The translations under genes and the position numbers were made by a program. The notes beneath the pieces are model-generated. The model was not told the DNA's origin, searched no databases, and worked only from the letters and a program-made list of their open reading frames with translations. A stretch of 64,000 nt of DNA from Populus alba (Eukaryota > Streptophyta > Magnoliopsida > Malpighiales > Salicaceae). This document shows positions 42,877 through 52,759 of this stretch, in pieces (the stretch's first letter is position 1; each line of letters begins with the position of its first letter). The stretch is from the NCBI RefSeq assembly GCF_005239225.2, contig NC_133295.1:1426001-1490000 (forward strand), read 5' to 3'.

Positions 42877-45870
42877 ATGGGGTTTCCACCTATTTCATCT
42901 CTCTCTTTCATTCTGTTTCTCTTCCATTTCCATTCAACTATTTCTTCTTCTCATTTCTGTGCTCCTCACCAAAGCCTTTCTTTGCTCCAATTCAAAGAGT
43001 CCTTTTCCATTAGTAGCTCTGCTTCTTCGGATGATTGCCATCCCAAGACAGAGTCGTGGAAAGAGGGTACAGACTGCTGCTTGTGGGATGGCGTCACCTG
43101 TGACATGAAAACAGGGCATGTCACTGGACTGGACCTTGCTTGCAGCATGCTTTATGGCACCCTCCATTCCAATAGCACCCTTTTCTCCCTGCATCATCTT
43201 CAAAAGCTCGACCTCTCTGACAATGATTTCAATAACTCCCATATTTCTTCTCGATTTGGCCAGTTCTCCAATCTGACACTTCTTAACCTAAATTTCTCAG
43301 TCTTTACAGGACAAGTTCCTTCGGAAATAACTCACCTCTCCAAGTTGGTTTCACTTGATCTCTTTTTCAATGACTATCTGAGTCTAGAACCAATTTCTTT
43401 TGACAAGCTTGTTCGAAACCTAACCAAGCTTAGAGAACTCGATTTGAGTTTCGTAGACATGTCACTAGTTGTTCCCGATTCCTTGATGAATCTGTCCTCT
43501 TCTCTGTCATCACTGAAACTCAGTTTCTGTGGATTGCAGGGTAAACTCCCATCCTCAATGGGGAAATTTAAGCACCTGCAGTACTTGGATCTTGGAGGGA
43601 ACAATATTACTGGTCCAATTCCATATGATTTTGATCAACTCACTGAGTTGGTTTCACTTGATCTCTCTTTCAATGACTATCTGAGTCTAGAACCAATTTC
43701 TTTTGACAAGCTTCTTCGAAACCTAACCAAGCTTAGAGTACTCGATTTGAGTTGGGTAGACATGTCACTAGTTGTTCCCGATTCCTTGATGAATCTGCCT
43801 TCTTCTTTGTCATCGCTCATACTCAATTCCTGTGGATTGCAAGGAATCTATCCACTTGAAAACCTTGTACAGCTCACCGATTTAGACCTCTCAAGTAACA
43901 ATTTGAGCGGTCGGATCCCATCATCACTTGGAAACCTTGTACAGCTCACCGATTTAGACCTCTCAAGTAACAATTTGAGCGGTCAGATCCCATCATCACT
44001 TGGAAACCTTGTACAGCTCACCGATTTAGATCTCTCAATTAACAATTTGAGCGGTCAGATCCCATCATCACTTAGAAACCTTGTACAACTCACCGATTTA
44101 GACCTCTCAAGTAACAATTTGAGCGGTCAGATCCCATCATCACTTGGTAATCTCACACATCTCACCTCTTTAGACCTCTCATCTAACAATTTGAACTGTG
44201 AGATCCCATCATCACTTGGAAACCTTGTACAGCTCACCCATTTAGACCTCTCAAGTAACAGTTTTAGCAGTCAAATCCCATCATCACTTGGTAATCTCAC
44301 ACAGCTCATCTCTTTAAACCTCTCAAATCTCTATTCCAATAAATTTAGGGGTCAAGTTCCAGATTTTTTAGGTAGCCTAGTCAATCTTTCATATTTAGAT
44401 TTATCCAATAATCAACTAGTAGGCACAATACCATCCTTTTTGTTTCTTCTTCCTTCTTTAGATTATATTGATCTCCATAACAATAATCTCATAGGTAATA
44501 TAAGTGAGCTCCAACACGATTCATTGAGATTCCTTGATTTGAGCAATAACCACTTGCATGGTACAATCCCAAGTTCGATTTTCAAACAAGAGAACTTGCA
44601 CGTCCTTATTCTTGCGTCCAATAGTAAATTGACAGGTGAGATTCCTTCTTCTATTTGCAAGCTGAGATTCCTTCGCGTCCTGGACTTGTCCAACAACAGC
44701 TTGAGTGGTTCTATGCCATTATGTTTGGGGAACTTCAGCAGCATGCTCTCAGTATTGCATCTCAGCATGAACAATCTTCAAGGCTCTATCCCTTCAACAT
44801 TTTCAAAGGATAATAGCTTGGAATATCTCAACCTCAATGGAAATGAATTGGAAGGGAAAATACCACCGTCCATCATCAACTGCACAATGTTGGAAGTTCT
44901 TGATCTTGGCAACAATAAGATTGAGGATATATTTCCTTATTTTCTAGAAGCGCTTCCAGAGCTGCAAATTCTTGTCCTAAAATCCAATAAACTCCAAGGT
45001 TTTGTGAAAGGTTCAACTACATACAATTCCTTCTCTAAATTATGTATTTTTGACATCTCTAACAATAATTTTAGTGGGCCATTGCCAACTGGGTATTTCA
45101 ATACGCTTGAAGCAATGATGGTCTCAGATCAAAACATGATTTACATGGGTGCATCAAGAGGTGGATTAGCATACGAAAGAGAGTACAATTCCATAAGTTA
45201 TGTCTATTCCACAGAGATGACATGGAAAGGTGTAGAAATTGAGTTTACAAAGATTCAAAGTACTATCAGAGTACTTGATTTGTCAAATAACAATTTCACC
45301 GGAGGGATTTCAAAAGTGATAGGAAAGCTTAGAGCACTCCAACAGCTCAACCTTTCTCATAATTCCCTTACAGGTCATATCCAATCATCATTCGGAAATT
45401 TGACCAATTTGGAATCATTAGATCTATCTTCAAATTTGCTTACCGGAAGGATTCCAACGCAGCTGGGGGGTCTAACATTTCTTGCAATCCTAAACCTTTC
45501 ACATAACCAACTCGAGGGGCGTATACCAAGTGGAGAGCAGTTCAACACCTTTACTGCAAGCTCATTTGAAGGAAACTTGGGTTTATGTGGATTTCAAGTA
45601 CTAAAAAGATGTTACGGTGATGAGGCACCAGCATTACCGCCATCAAGCTTTGATGAAGGAGATGATTCAACATTGTTTGGAGAAGGATTTGGATGGAAAG
45701 CTGTGACAATGGGGTATGGATGCGGGTTTGTGTTTGGAGTTGCAACGGGATACGTTGTGTTTAGAACAAAAAAGCCTTCATGGTTTCTTAGGATGGTTGA
45801 AGATAAATGGAATCTCAAGACCAGAAAAACAAAGAAGAATGCTGGCAGATATGGTGCTAGAAGAAACTAA
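42877..45870 (+). CDS. LRR receptor-like protein (RLP), intact
   Basis: This is a plasma-membrane receptor of the Cf-9/Verticillium-resistance type. Such proteins sense extracellular ligands and signal through partner kinases such as SOBIR1, because they have no kinase of their own. The 997-residue product has a signal peptide (about 1-28) and the LRR N-cap with paired cysteines (DCHPKTES to TDCCLWDGVTCD, about 54-78). About thirty LRRs follow, including six near-identical 24-residue units near 328-475. The non-LRR island holds YSTEMTWKGVEIEF (near 785). Next come the last repeats, an acidic stretch (SFDEGDDS), a membrane helix (about 941-962) with GxxxG spacing (GYGCGFVFGVATG), and a basic cytoplasmic tail. 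The coding region is intronless, as in many RLPs. Which ligand it senses cannot be told from sequence. Confidence 0.92.
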   Translation: MGFPPISSLSFILFLFHFHSTISSSHFCAPHQSLSLLQFKESFSISSSASSDDCHPKTESWKEGTDCCLWDGVTCDMKTGHVTGLDLACSMLYGTLHSNSTLFSLHHLQKLDLSDNDFNNSHISSRFGQFSNLTLLNLNFSVFTGQVPSEITHLSKLVSLDLFFNDYLSLEPISFDKLVRNLTKLRELDLSFVDMSLVVPDSLMNLSSSLSSLKLSFCGLQGKLPSSMGKFKHLQYLDLGGNNITGPIPYDFDQLTELVSLDLSFNDYLSLEPISFDKLLRNLTKLRVLDLSWVDMSLVVPDSLMNLPSSLSSLILNSCGLQGIYPLENLVQLTDLDLSSNNLSGRIPSSLGNLVQLTDLDLSSNNLSGQIPSSLGNLVQLTDLDLSINNLSGQIPSSLRNLVQLTDLDLSSNNLSGQIPSSLGNLTHLTSLDLSSNNLNCEIPSSLGNLVQLTHLDLSSNSFSSQIPSSLGNLTQLISLNLSNLYSNKFRGQVPDFLGSLVNLSYLDLSNNQLVGTIPSFLFLLPSLDYIDLHNNNLIGNISELQHDSLRFLDLSNNHLHGTIPSSIFKQENLHVLILASNSKLTGEIPSSICKLRFLRVLDLSNNSLSGSMPLCLGNFSSMLSVLHLSMNNLQGSIPSTFSKDNSLEYLNLNGNELEGKIPPSIINCTMLEVLDLGNNKIEDIFPYFLEALPELQILVLKSNKLQGFVKGSTTYNSFSKLCIFDISNNNFSGPLPTGYFNTLEAMMVSDQNMIYMGASRGGLAYEREYNSISYVYSTEMTWKGVEIEFTKIQSTIRVLDLSNNNFTGGISKVIGKLRALQQLNLSHNSLTGHIQSSFGNLTNLESLDLSSNLLTGRIPTQLGGLTFLAILNLSHNQLEGRIPSGEQFNTFTASSFEGNLGLCGFQVLKRCYGDEAPALPPSSFDEGDDSTLFGEGFGWKAVTMGYGCGFVFGVATGYVVFRTKKPSWFLRMVEDKWNLKTRKTKKNAGRYGARRN
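43345..43857 (+). repeat. Internal 303-bp duplication within the RLP LRR region
   Basis: TTGGTTTCACTTGATCTCT at 43345 recurs at 43648. Each copy encodes the LEPISFDKL, RNLTKLR and MSLVVPDSLMNL segments. The same duplication exists in the broken gene (22674 and 22977), so it predates the gene duplication. Confidence 0.8.
43858..44320 (+). repeat. 72-bp tandem LRR-coding units in the intact RLP
   Basis: Six units of 72 bp encode NLVQLTDLDLSSNNLSGQIP-type repeats and differ by only a few bases, so they expanded recently. The broken paralogue has about three comparable units (23420-23640). Confidence 0.85.
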
Positions 45871-45892
45871 ATAATGCAATTGATATTTTCAA

Positions 45893-46000
45893 GTAAGTTT
45901 TGCAAGCATTTGAGTTTTCAAATTTTATGTTCACAATTTATGTTAGTCTATCTTTTCTGTACTCTTTCGTTTGATCAGTCTTACCTTTCTAATTTTGCAG
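45893..46000 (+). other. Probable 3' UTR intron of the intact RLP gene
   Basis: A GTAAGT donor 22 bp after the stop and an AATTTTGCAG acceptor, 108 bp, match the broken copy (25264-25371) in position and length. A similar donor and acceptor pair follows the RLP tail fragment at about 61562-61630. Confidence 0.6.
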
Positions 46001-46839
46001 TACAAACAAGATATCAAGTGGATTTGACATTGAAACAACAGTAGGGTGGCATATTCCCTTTACTTTTTTCTCTTTTTTTTTTTAAGTTTCAAGGTTAATT
46101 GGGTGTTACTTTAATGAAAAAGAATCCATGTATGTAATAGGTCAAGAATGCAAAGTTATAAAGCTATGAACAGATTGCTTACAAACTTACGAGTGTGCAA
46201 GCAAATTTAAGAATTAAAACAATTCTTATAAATTTTAAAGAACAAAACTTGATTGATCGATTTTGTTCTCACAACAACAACAATATTTACAAGCAAAATA
46301 GAGTAATTCTGATAACTTGTAAGTCATGAATGACTATTAAAAAGAGTAACAAACCCATCTCAAAAGGTACAAACAATGTTCCACAACTCTTACACAAATC
46401 CAAAATCATCAACAAAATCAGTCAACATTTTTTATTGACAAGTTTATATCTAAAGCAAAAGAAAGCAAGATAGGTACTAATACCATGTTAAGAGCTCTAT
46501 GCTACAACAAATCTACAATTCTGAGTCGCCTAAAAACAACATATTCTACTTAGAACATTTCAGAATTGGAAAAAATTAAAATAATTTAAAATACAATTTC
46601 TCTTGGCCTCATATTAAGGAAAAAAAAAACAAATGAATATTTCAAGGGTCCTGATTATCCAACTGAAGATTCAAGATTTGAGATACTACGAGTTTAGAGA
46701 GTCCATTAGTTGTGTCTTGAACCTGATAGTCATCTAACTGCCTTGGCCACCTAGGTGAATGAGAGCTTGACCTAGTCTTAGTTGGTGTGCCATGAACTCT
46801 CTGCAAGTCTGTCAGGCACAATGGCCTTGGATAGAGTAC
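46001..46839. other. RLP 3' flank and unassigned sequence
   Basis: The first 400 bp are shared with the 3' flank of the broken RLP. On the minus strand, 46642-46839 is open (ending in LVVSQILNLQLDNQDP) and looks mildly coding, but I cannot assign it. It may be a remnant of the same minus-strand locus as the ATPase fragment to its right. Confidence 0.4.
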
Positions 46840-47393
46840 TGTTAGGATACTGGTATGCAAACTCGACAAGATAAAAGGTAAGGGATATGATAAAATGAGA
46901 AATAAGACACAAGAATTTACATGGTTCACCCAATTAGGCTACGTCCACAGACAAGTATAAAATGATTTTACTAAGTAATATGAGAATTACAACCTCTCTC
47001 AAATAATAGGAGAACAACTAAGAATCTTTCTATTACTAAGAGAAAACACATCACTTACTCTCTCACAAATACCTCACAACTTTGTGGGATTACTCTGTAT
47101 TCACTATTCTCTTCTTCTCTCTATCTTGGTATGCATTTAAGGCTTGGATGCATTGCCTATTAATTTATAGGCAAGAGTTAGGGGACAAAGACCAAAGATC
47201 ATGACACCAATTATACCATAAATTATGCTAACAACTCATCTCCACTCATACTCCATCAATTATACCAACAACTCATCTTCCACTTATTTTTGTCTAACAA
47301 CTCATTTTCCACTAATTATGTGGATGTAATTAAATGAAATTAAGTGGCTTCACAAGCACAATAGGCAACAATTACCAAAACTTTTCCATGACA
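46840..47393. repeat. LTR- or TRIM-like repeat
   Basis: It starts TGTTAGGATAC and ends CCATGACA, with ACATGGTTCACCCAATTAGG followed by CTACGTCCAC inside, a motif common in plant LTR and TRIM sequences. The flanks (AGTAC and CCCTC) do not match, so there is no target duplication. CCTCAGG after the end could be a polypurine tract read on the minus strand. The boundaries are uncertain. Confidence 0.35.
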
Positions 47394-47426
47394 CCCTCAG
47401 GCATGCATGGGATTTCTATGCAAATT

Positions 47427-47966
47427 TTACAAATCAATAAAAATACCTTGAAGAATTAGCTGAGAATATAACAAATCACTAGATTTTTCCCCTTTGTTCT
47501 CCTCATCCAATAGGTCCCTAATAGGAAAATAAGCTACTTTCTTGCAAGGTTCAAGAAGATCTGAACCAGAGGAGCCCTCACACAAAATTGCTATACAGTC
47601 AAAGTCAATTTTGCTTTTGATTTTCTCCCTTTTCAAAACAATCTTCAAGATCTCAGCCCTCTCTCTTTGATCAGGTATCCCAATTTCAAAGGCCTGAGGA
47701 AGACGCCGGAGGATTGCTTCATCGAGTTCTTAAGGTCAGCTGGTTGCAGCAAGTAACATCTCTTGTGCGTTCTCTGTAAAAATAGTATCACTGAGTCCTC
47801 TCAGGCCAGGCCCGTGAATAAATCACACTTCCACAAATCTTACATAAAAACACATTCTAGCAAGTTACTGCATAAAAAGACTACACAAATGCAAGACTTG
47901 TTTCAAGAGTAGGAACTCACGATCTGTAGCAAACCCATCCCATAATGCCATGAACTCAGTCTTCAT
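47427..47966 (-). pseudogene. Fragment of an AAA-type ATPase (ATAD1/Msp1-like)
   Basis: These AAA ATPases use ATP to extract or remodel membrane proteins; ATAD1/Msp1 acts on the mitochondrial outer membrane. On the minus strand a first exon piece (47966-47921) encodes MKTEFMALWDGFATD. After an intron (47920-47774, GTGAGT to TTTACAG), a second piece encodes the end of the AAA core (QEMLLAAT, then ELDEAILRRLPQAFEIGIPD) and the C-terminal lid (RERAEILKIVLKREK, GSSGSDL). Two stops interrupt the NRPSELD-type segment, at about 47738 and 47732 (CGA to TGA, TCA to TAA). The Walker A and B exons are absent. Splice sites are kept, so this is a remnant of a genomic copy, not a retrocopy. Confidence 0.75.
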
Positions 47967-48333
47967 GTTGTTACAAAGCATTTGCAATCAGAAGGTTTCA
48001 TAATTGAAAAGTTGGTTTTCGAATCCTAATTTCATCATAATAACCCAATTACAATCGATTTGATGTATTCAAAGTAATTTAATAATATTTTTTAATATTA
48101 ATCTCAGAATTTGAATATATTAAACAACTTTATTATACTTAATCTATCTCTGACAAACTCCCTCTGGCGTTAACAAACCTAACCTTATACTTTTTCCTCC
48201 AAGAAACAATTCCTAATGATACTTGAGAACGATCCTGTTTCCCTCATGTTTATATCAGATAATGCACTTCATATTCCATCATCTTGAGAATGGCCTCCTA
48301 ACATTGAGAAGAATAGAGAAGTAACGAATTATT
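47967..48333. other. No gene seen; left flank of the copia insertion
   Basis: AT-rich sequence without recognisable exons. It ends at TTATT (48329-48333), the left target duplication of the copia element. Confidence 0.5.
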
Positions 48334-48569
48334 TGATAATTCAGAGAGCAGCCGCCCTGTATTTCTTTCTTTTCTTCTTGAAAACAAAACGTTACAGAGA
48401 AGTTCTCTTATATAGAGAAACCCTTCCCAAGATAACCATCTAGGTAAGTTACGTTAATCCCATATATATCGGGATATATACAATTATAGAATATTGAAAT
48501 ATAATTCCTATATTGGATTCTACAGCTCATGCTAACATTAATTCCTAAACTGTACAGCTCACGCTAACA
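48334..48569 (-). repeat. 3' LTR of the copia element
   Basis: 236 bp; on the minus strand it begins TGTTAGCGTGAGC and ends GAATTATCA. A TATATAAG core-promoter-like box is at 48408-48414 (minus). Confidence 0.95.
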
Positions 48570-48582
48570 CTCCCCCTCAAGT
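48570..48582 (-). other. Polypurine tract of the copia element
   Basis: The plus-strand sequence CTCCCCCTCAAGTTGG abuts the LTR. On the minus strand it reads TTGAGGGGGAG, the usual copia plus-strand primer. Confidence 0.85.
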
Positions 48583-49239
48583 TGGTGCGAAGATATCTTC
48601 GATGCCCAACTTGTTAAGTGAGTCACGAAAGTTTTTGTTGGAAACAGCCTTTGTGAGCATATCAACAAGTTGGTCTTCTGATCTGACAAAAGGAAAGCAA
48701 ATCACTCCTTCTTCAAGATTCTGTTTAATGAAATGCCGGTCTATCTCGATATGCTTCGTCCGGTCATGCTGAATTGGATTTTGAGAAATGGCAATTGCAG
48801 CTTTATTATCGCAGTACAGGTTCATTCCTGACTTAGGAGTGAAACCAATTTCAGAGAGTAGTCTTCTAATCCAAAGAAGTTCGCAAAGGCCTTTAGCCAT
48901 TCCCCTGAACTCAGCCTCAGCGCTCGACAAAGCTACTACTTTCTGCTTTTTACTCCTCCATGTAACCAAGTTTCCACCAACAAAAGTGAAGTAGCCAGAT
49001 GTAGATTTTCTATCAAACACATTTCCTGCCCAGTCAGCATCTGTGTAACCTTCAATACCCAAATGACTATTCTTCGAGAACATAAGTCCTCTTCCTGGAG
49101 CTGATTTTAGGTACTGAAGTATTCGACTAACTGCATCCATGTGATCCTTGCTAGGACAATGCATGAATTGGCTAACTAGGCTGACAGCGTAAGAAATATC
49201 TGGACGAGTATGAGATAAGTAAATCAGTTTACCTACCAA
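48577..49239 (-). pseudogene. Copia RNase H and C-terminal pol segment
   Basis: This continues the reverse-transcriptase frame after an in-frame TGA at about 49240 (YQ-stop-LVGKL, where family members have arginine). It encodes the copia C-terminal block with SHTRPDISYAV, the RNase H motifs (GYTDADWAG, SSAEAEFRGM, YCDNKAAIAIS) and KHIEIDRHFI. It ends at 48577, just before the polypurine tract. The TGA is a single C-to-T type change, so the break is young. Confidence 0.85.
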
Positions 49240-50810
49240 TCATTGATACCTGTCTTTATCAGCTGGTTCCTGATCAGGATACACTCCCAGTTTTTGATTC
49301 TGAATGGTTGGAGTGTCTGCTGGTTTGCAGTCAAGCATTCCTACTTCAGTCAGTAGGTCCAATACATACTTTCTTTGTGATAGAAAAATTCCCCGCCTTG
49401 ATCTCGCCACTTCAATCCCTAAGAAGTACTTAAGTCCACCTAAGTTCTTCATTTCAAATTCGGTAAATAGCTGCTCTTGCAATCTTTTAATTTCTTCTTC
49501 ATCATCTCCTGTAATGATCATATCATCTACATAAATTATCAGGATAATTACCTTTCCTTGTTGCTTCTTCAGGAAGAGGGTATGATCTGAGTTGCTTTGT
49601 TGAAAACCATACTTTCTCATAGCCATGCTAAATCGACCAAACCATGCACGTGGTGACTGCTTTAATCCATATAAAGCCCGTTGTAATCTGCAGACAGTTC
49701 CAGGTGTGGTTGAAATATATCCTGGTGGGATATCCATATACACTTCCTCCTCAAGGTCTCCATGAAGGAAGGCATTTTTCACGTCAAATTGGTGTAATGG
49801 CCAATCTAAATTTGCAGCCAAGGATAACAAAACTCTGACTGTGTTCAGTTTTGCTACTGGAGAAAACGTCTCCTGATAATCTATCCCATAAGTCTGTGTG
49901 TACCCCTTCGCTACCAATCTTGCCTTGTGTCGCTCAATGGATCCATCTGCTTTATATTTTGTGGAGAATACCCATTTACACCCAACAATTTTCTTCCCTG
50001 GTGGTAACGTGACAATGTCCCACGTTCTATTCTTTTCTAAGGCTGCCATTTCTTCTTGGATTGCTTGGGACCATTTGGGATCTGCTAATGCTTCATGAAT
50101 TCCATAGGGGACAGGGCAGGAGGACAACTTGTATGCAAAGGCCTTGAGAGGCATAGGTAGTCTTTGTGTGGATACATAATTTGAGACGGGGTACTTTGAT
50201 TTTTTTCCTGCAATATCTGGTGAGTATCGGGCTGGAGGCTTGCCTCTGTTCTGCCTGAAAGGTAAGTGATAGCTAGCGGAAGAATCCAAAATATTACTGG
50301 TGGATGGTGTAGGAGAAATTACCTCAGGAATATCCTCATGCAAAGGAGTGTCATTGTCGGGTACTTGAAGAGAGGGGGTTTTAATGCACTCTGTTACTGC
50401 AACATCTTCAGCTGGAGCTGGAACCGTGACCAATTTCTCAACAGCTTCATTCTCAGCTGGAGTTGAAACCGTGACCATATTCTCATCTGGAGTTGGAACC
50501 GTGACCATATTCTCAACAGCTTCATTCTCAGCTGGGGTTGAAACCGTGACCATATTCTCATCTGGAGTTGGAACCGTGACCATATTTTCAACAGCTTCAG
50601 TTGTCCACCACTTCTTCTCTTCATCCCATGTCTCCCCCTGGAGAGGAGAAGTTGATGCCGTGGGTGAGTAGAAATATTTAGACTCTAGAAAAGTAACATC
50701 CATTGTAGTATAGAGTCGTTTGGTTTTAGGATCATAGCAGCGGAATCCCTTCTTATTCAAGCCATACCCAAGAAACATACAGCGAACAGCACATGGTTCA
50801 AGTTTTGTTC
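49240..50810 (-). pseudogene. Copia reverse transcriptase segment
   Basis: The right edge (50810) is the Tat-like insertion point. Frame and sequence continue exactly from the integrase segment at 58639 when the insertion and one TGTTC copy are ignored. The segment holds the integrase C-terminus (CMFLGYGLNKKGFRCYDP), a variable linker and the reverse transcriptase: WDIVTLPPGKKIVGCKWVF, the FDVKNAFLHGDL block and the catalytic YVDDMIITG. The linker has tandem repeats of a roughly 11-residue unit (ENMVTVPTPD / ENMVTVSTPA) near 50440-50600. The segment ends in a premature TGA before RNase H. Confidence 0.88.
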
Positions 50811-52455
50811 TGTCGCACGTGTGCGGCGGCGCGGCGATCGTCCACCCCAACCCTTCATGAGGGTGTGGTATGTTGTATATTTGGCATGGAAAATATGGTG
50901 AGACAAGGAGTTCTTTGTCTCTAAGCTAAAAATGGACTGGGAGTCGCCACCTAGTATTCTGGTTACTAGGAACCCTTACTGGTCTTTAGAGATCAGGTAC
51001 GGAGACTGGTTGCGTAAAGGGAAGGTGTTAGCACCCCAACTACACCCTACCTAAGGTAGGCTGCATTGTTTTGTCTAATAAAATCTAAGTCATGTTGTGG
51101 TTTCCTATTGTCCAAAATATGCATTACATGTAATGTCATACGCCGGGTTCTATTGTCCAAACAAAAAGAATTAAATATCCGGAATACGCATTACGTGTAA
51201 TGTCATACCCCAGGTTCTATTGTCCAAAAAAAAAAAGAATTAAATATCCGGAATATGCATTACGTGTAAAGTCATACCCCGGATACTAAGAGACAAACAA
51301 AATAAAATTTTTGTTGTTTTTGAAATATTGGCCAATATTCTCTTGACTTTAATAAACTGGTTATTAAAGCCAAAATGCATGCTAAAATATTTTTTTGGTG
51401 TATGAAAAATACAATATGAATTTTTTAGCTTTGAGACACTTGGCCGTATGGACAAAAACATTTTTTTTCTCTTTTTTCATTTTTTTTGTATTTTTGGAAG
51501 TTTTTTGACGAAAACCGGGTATTTGAAAATCAGATTTTTGTATGTTTAACAACATAAAAAAAAAATACAACCAAATATTAATCAAAACGACATAAAAATT
51601 ACATGGAAAAATAAAATGCTGAAAAAAATATTTTTTATTTTTTTTTAATGGGCCGGATCAGGCCCAAATATATGGGCTGGGCCGAACCTGGCCCAAAGAA
51701 TGGGCTAGTTACTGTGCACATAGTAACCGGGTTACTGTGTGCACAGTAACCAGAGAATTAATCTGCGGGTTACTGTGCACATGCACAGTAACCGTGAATT
51801 AATTAGCGAGTTACTGTGCACAGCACAGTAACTTGCTAATTAATCTTCATCTGCTGCAGAACGTAAACGTTCTGCATGCAGATGAAACTGAACAAAAAAA
51901 AACGATGGGAAAGGCTACCTGGAGCGGTGGTGATGTTGGCAACAACTGTTGTGGCAGGGGTGGCGGCGGCGGAACTGGCTGTTCGCGGTGGCCGGCGGTG
52001 CTGTTTTCCTCTCTCTCTCTCCTCTGTTTTACTCTCTTCTCTGCTTCTTATTCTTCTATTTCGCTCTCTCTCCCTTCTCTTCTGCTTTCTTCTCTCTGTC
52101 TCTCCCTTCTCTTCTCTCCTTTCCTGTCTCTCCCTTCTCCCCTCTATTTATAGAGCCCGTGAGCATGTTTTTTCCATTGTGGAGCCAAGGAACAGGTCAT
52201 GCGGCGGCTGGTCGGGCGCGGCTGTCCAGGCGTGCCTCCCTTAGTTTCGGCGGTGCGGTAGGTGGTCGGCCAATGTCTTCGGTCGGTGGGCTAGAGGGAC
52301 CGGTGTCATTAAATATGCATTCTTTTTCCTTCTTTGCTGCTGTGTGTTCGGCGGGGAAGAAAGGGGAACAGTGCCGTTCAAAACGGCACTGTTTAACTTT
52401 TTTTTCTTTTTGTATTTATTATTTTTTTATGGGGACCCAAAAATGGGTTACAACA
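50811..52455 (-). repeat. 3' LTR of the Tat-like element (left copy)
   Basis: On the minus strand it begins TGTTGTAACCC and ends GCACACGTGCGACA. It has a TATA box (TATTTATA on plus, 52145-52152), a TC-rich leader, four palindromes at 51708-51832, and a conserved GAGTCGCCACCTAGTA stretch near 50942. The forward ORFs at 51833-52542 are leader sequence with no protein similarity. Confidence 0.93.
51708..51832. repeat. Cluster of four GTTACTGTGCAC palindromes in the LTR
   Basis: Near-perfect palindromes of 20-24 bp lie at 51708-51727, 51731-51750, 51769-51792 and 51810-51832, separated by AATTAAT-containing spacers. The identical cluster is in the other LTR at 57891-58015. It is upstream of the TATA box in element orientation only if U3 extends this far; read on the minus strand it lies downstream of the TATA box, so it is probably transcribed. 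Confidence 0.8.
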
Positions 52456-52759
52456 GTTGCCCCCCTCTTTACAATGCTTACGGAGCAAAGATTTGTGCAT
52501 AGTAAGTGTTGTAAAGAAAAAAAAATAACATTGGTCTTCTGAAACAGGTCGTCTCAAAATTTGATTGACCTAAAACTTCAACCGGACCCAAAGTCCTGTG
52601 TATGGTTTGGCTAAACTGAGATTCCTTTCGCCAATCCCCTTTAACCCGAAAAAAAAGGAAAGAATGTGAAGTGTGGTCTCATTGTAATGGGTGACCTACC
52701 CAGATATAAAACATGGAGAATTGGTCGCATTGTAATGGGTGACCTACCCAGAAAAATGT

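Noticed and set aside
46840..47393. Complete solo LTR or TRIM
   Set aside because: The ends look right but no target duplication is found; kept only as a low-confidence repeat.
51833..52542. ORFs of 106-197 codons, repeated at 58016-58701
   Set aside because: They are present twice because they lie in the two LTRs; TC-rich leader translated as Ser/Leu/Phe, antisense to the element.
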